A stretch of 33,880 nt of DNA, from NCBI GenBank assembly GCA_020053015.1, contig JAGVNY010000100.1, positions 1 to 33,880 on the forward strand, in the 5' to 3' direction. The notes under the pieces were generated by a model. It was not told the origin of the DNA. It searched no databases and saw nothing but the letters and a program-made list of their open reading frames with translations. The stretch is from Candidatus Zixiibacteriota bacterium. Lineage in GTDB: Bacteria; Zixibacteria; MSB-5A5; JAABVY01; JAHJOQ01. Position 1 is the stretch's first letter, and every line of letters starts with the position of its first letter. Position numbers and translations under genes: made by a program. Of this stretch, positions 33,719 through 33,880 are shown one piece after another.

Positions 33719-33741
33719 GTCAATCCGTCTTGCGGATTGAC
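33719..33741. repeat. Perfect 9-base inverted repeat
   Basis: GTCAATCCG (33719-33727) and CGGATTGAC (33733-33741) form a perfect stem with a 5-base loop (TCTTG), upstream of ccmA on the opposite side of the CCCTCACCCC-type hairpin. No T-run follows on either strand. It could be an operator, a structure in a longer repeat, or a weak terminator for a gene outside the window. Confidence 0.5.
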
Positions 33742-33880
33742 ACATCACGTCCTCGTACAGGCGCTTCGGTGCCCCGCCTCTTGCAATCTGTCTCAAAAGG
33801 GCAATTCGGGTTTTGGATATAGGTGTATAGACACGTTTTTTCGTTGTTCGTTTCCCAATCGCTGTCTCCTGATTGAATCA

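Larger units (their letters stand above)
33617..33880. other. Gene-free right end, upstream of ccmA
   Basis: No gene is visible in the last 264 bases. Next to ccmA there is a promoter-like TTGACT on the minus strand, but with a very short leader. Two hairpins follow (see below). The stretch 33750-33880 is A/T-richer on its right side and shows no recognisable element. Confidence 0.5.

Noticed and set aside
1-33880. CRISPR array, prophage, insertion sequence, or tRNA/rRNA
   Set aside because: I looked for regularly spaced direct repeats, integrase or transposase motifs and RNA gene signatures and saw none. This was by eye, so a diverged tRNA could be missed.

Overview
The window is a chromosomal segment of a Gram-negative (diderm) bacterium with about 29 protein genes, 23 on the minus strand and 6 on the plus strand. 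I see no tRNA, rRNA, CRISPR array, prophage or insertion sequence. The diderm call rests on TamA/TamB, HtrA under an ECF sigma factor, a lipoprotein, FadL-like and YjbH-like outer-membrane proteins and a cytochrome c maturation (Ccm) operon. The gene mix (CcmE of CxxxY type, a fused acyl-CoA dehydratase activase, DUF885, a FadL-like porin) resembles uncultivated lineages of the FCB superphylum such as Zixibacteria. That placement is an inference from general resemblance, not a database result.

Layout. 1-3.2 kb: an RlmI-type rRNA methyltransferase (minus), then a divergent pair, pyrE plus a diverged ketol-acid reductoisomerase homologue, behind a near-consensus sigma70 promoter. 3.35-9.4 kb: a minus-strand envelope operon of a carboxymuconolactone-decarboxylase-like gene, tamB and tamA. 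9.4-9.9 kb: a gene-free spacer with three-armed inverted repeats. 9.9-12.5 kb: an envelope-stress operon (ECF sigma factor, zinc-finger anti-sigma factor, HtrA protease). 12.6-13.8 kb: a DUF401 membrane carrier. 14.0-17.5 kb: the plus-strand island, with a nitroreductase and then a YjbH-like, lipoprotein and FadL-like trio. 17.5-24.6 kb: minus-strand creatininase-family amidohydrolase, DUF2064 protein, CcdA, pseudo-receiver protein, rhomboid protease, CoA-binding protein, thioredoxin and DUF885 protein. 24.7-28.9 kb: a 1401-residue fused dehydratase activase/dehydratase-like protein. 29.0-33.6 kb: ccmABCDEF, including a 38-residue ccmD. The right end is gene-free with two hairpins.

How they fit together. 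Much of the window serves the envelope: TamA/TamB for outer-membrane biogenesis, sigma/anti-sigma/HtrA for stress response, and CcdA, thioredoxin and Ccm for export of reductant and heme to make c-type cytochromes. The Ccm set looks like the reduced 'System I*' (CxxxY CcmE, no CcmG or CcmH in view). Several proteins belong to known enzyme families but have lost signature residues: the reductoisomerase homologue, the DUF2064 protein and the receiver domain. These are the most interesting leads. I did not find one clear, wholly new multi-gene system. The closest candidates are the YjbH-like/lipoprotein/FadL-like operon and the rhomboid/pseudo-receiver pair.
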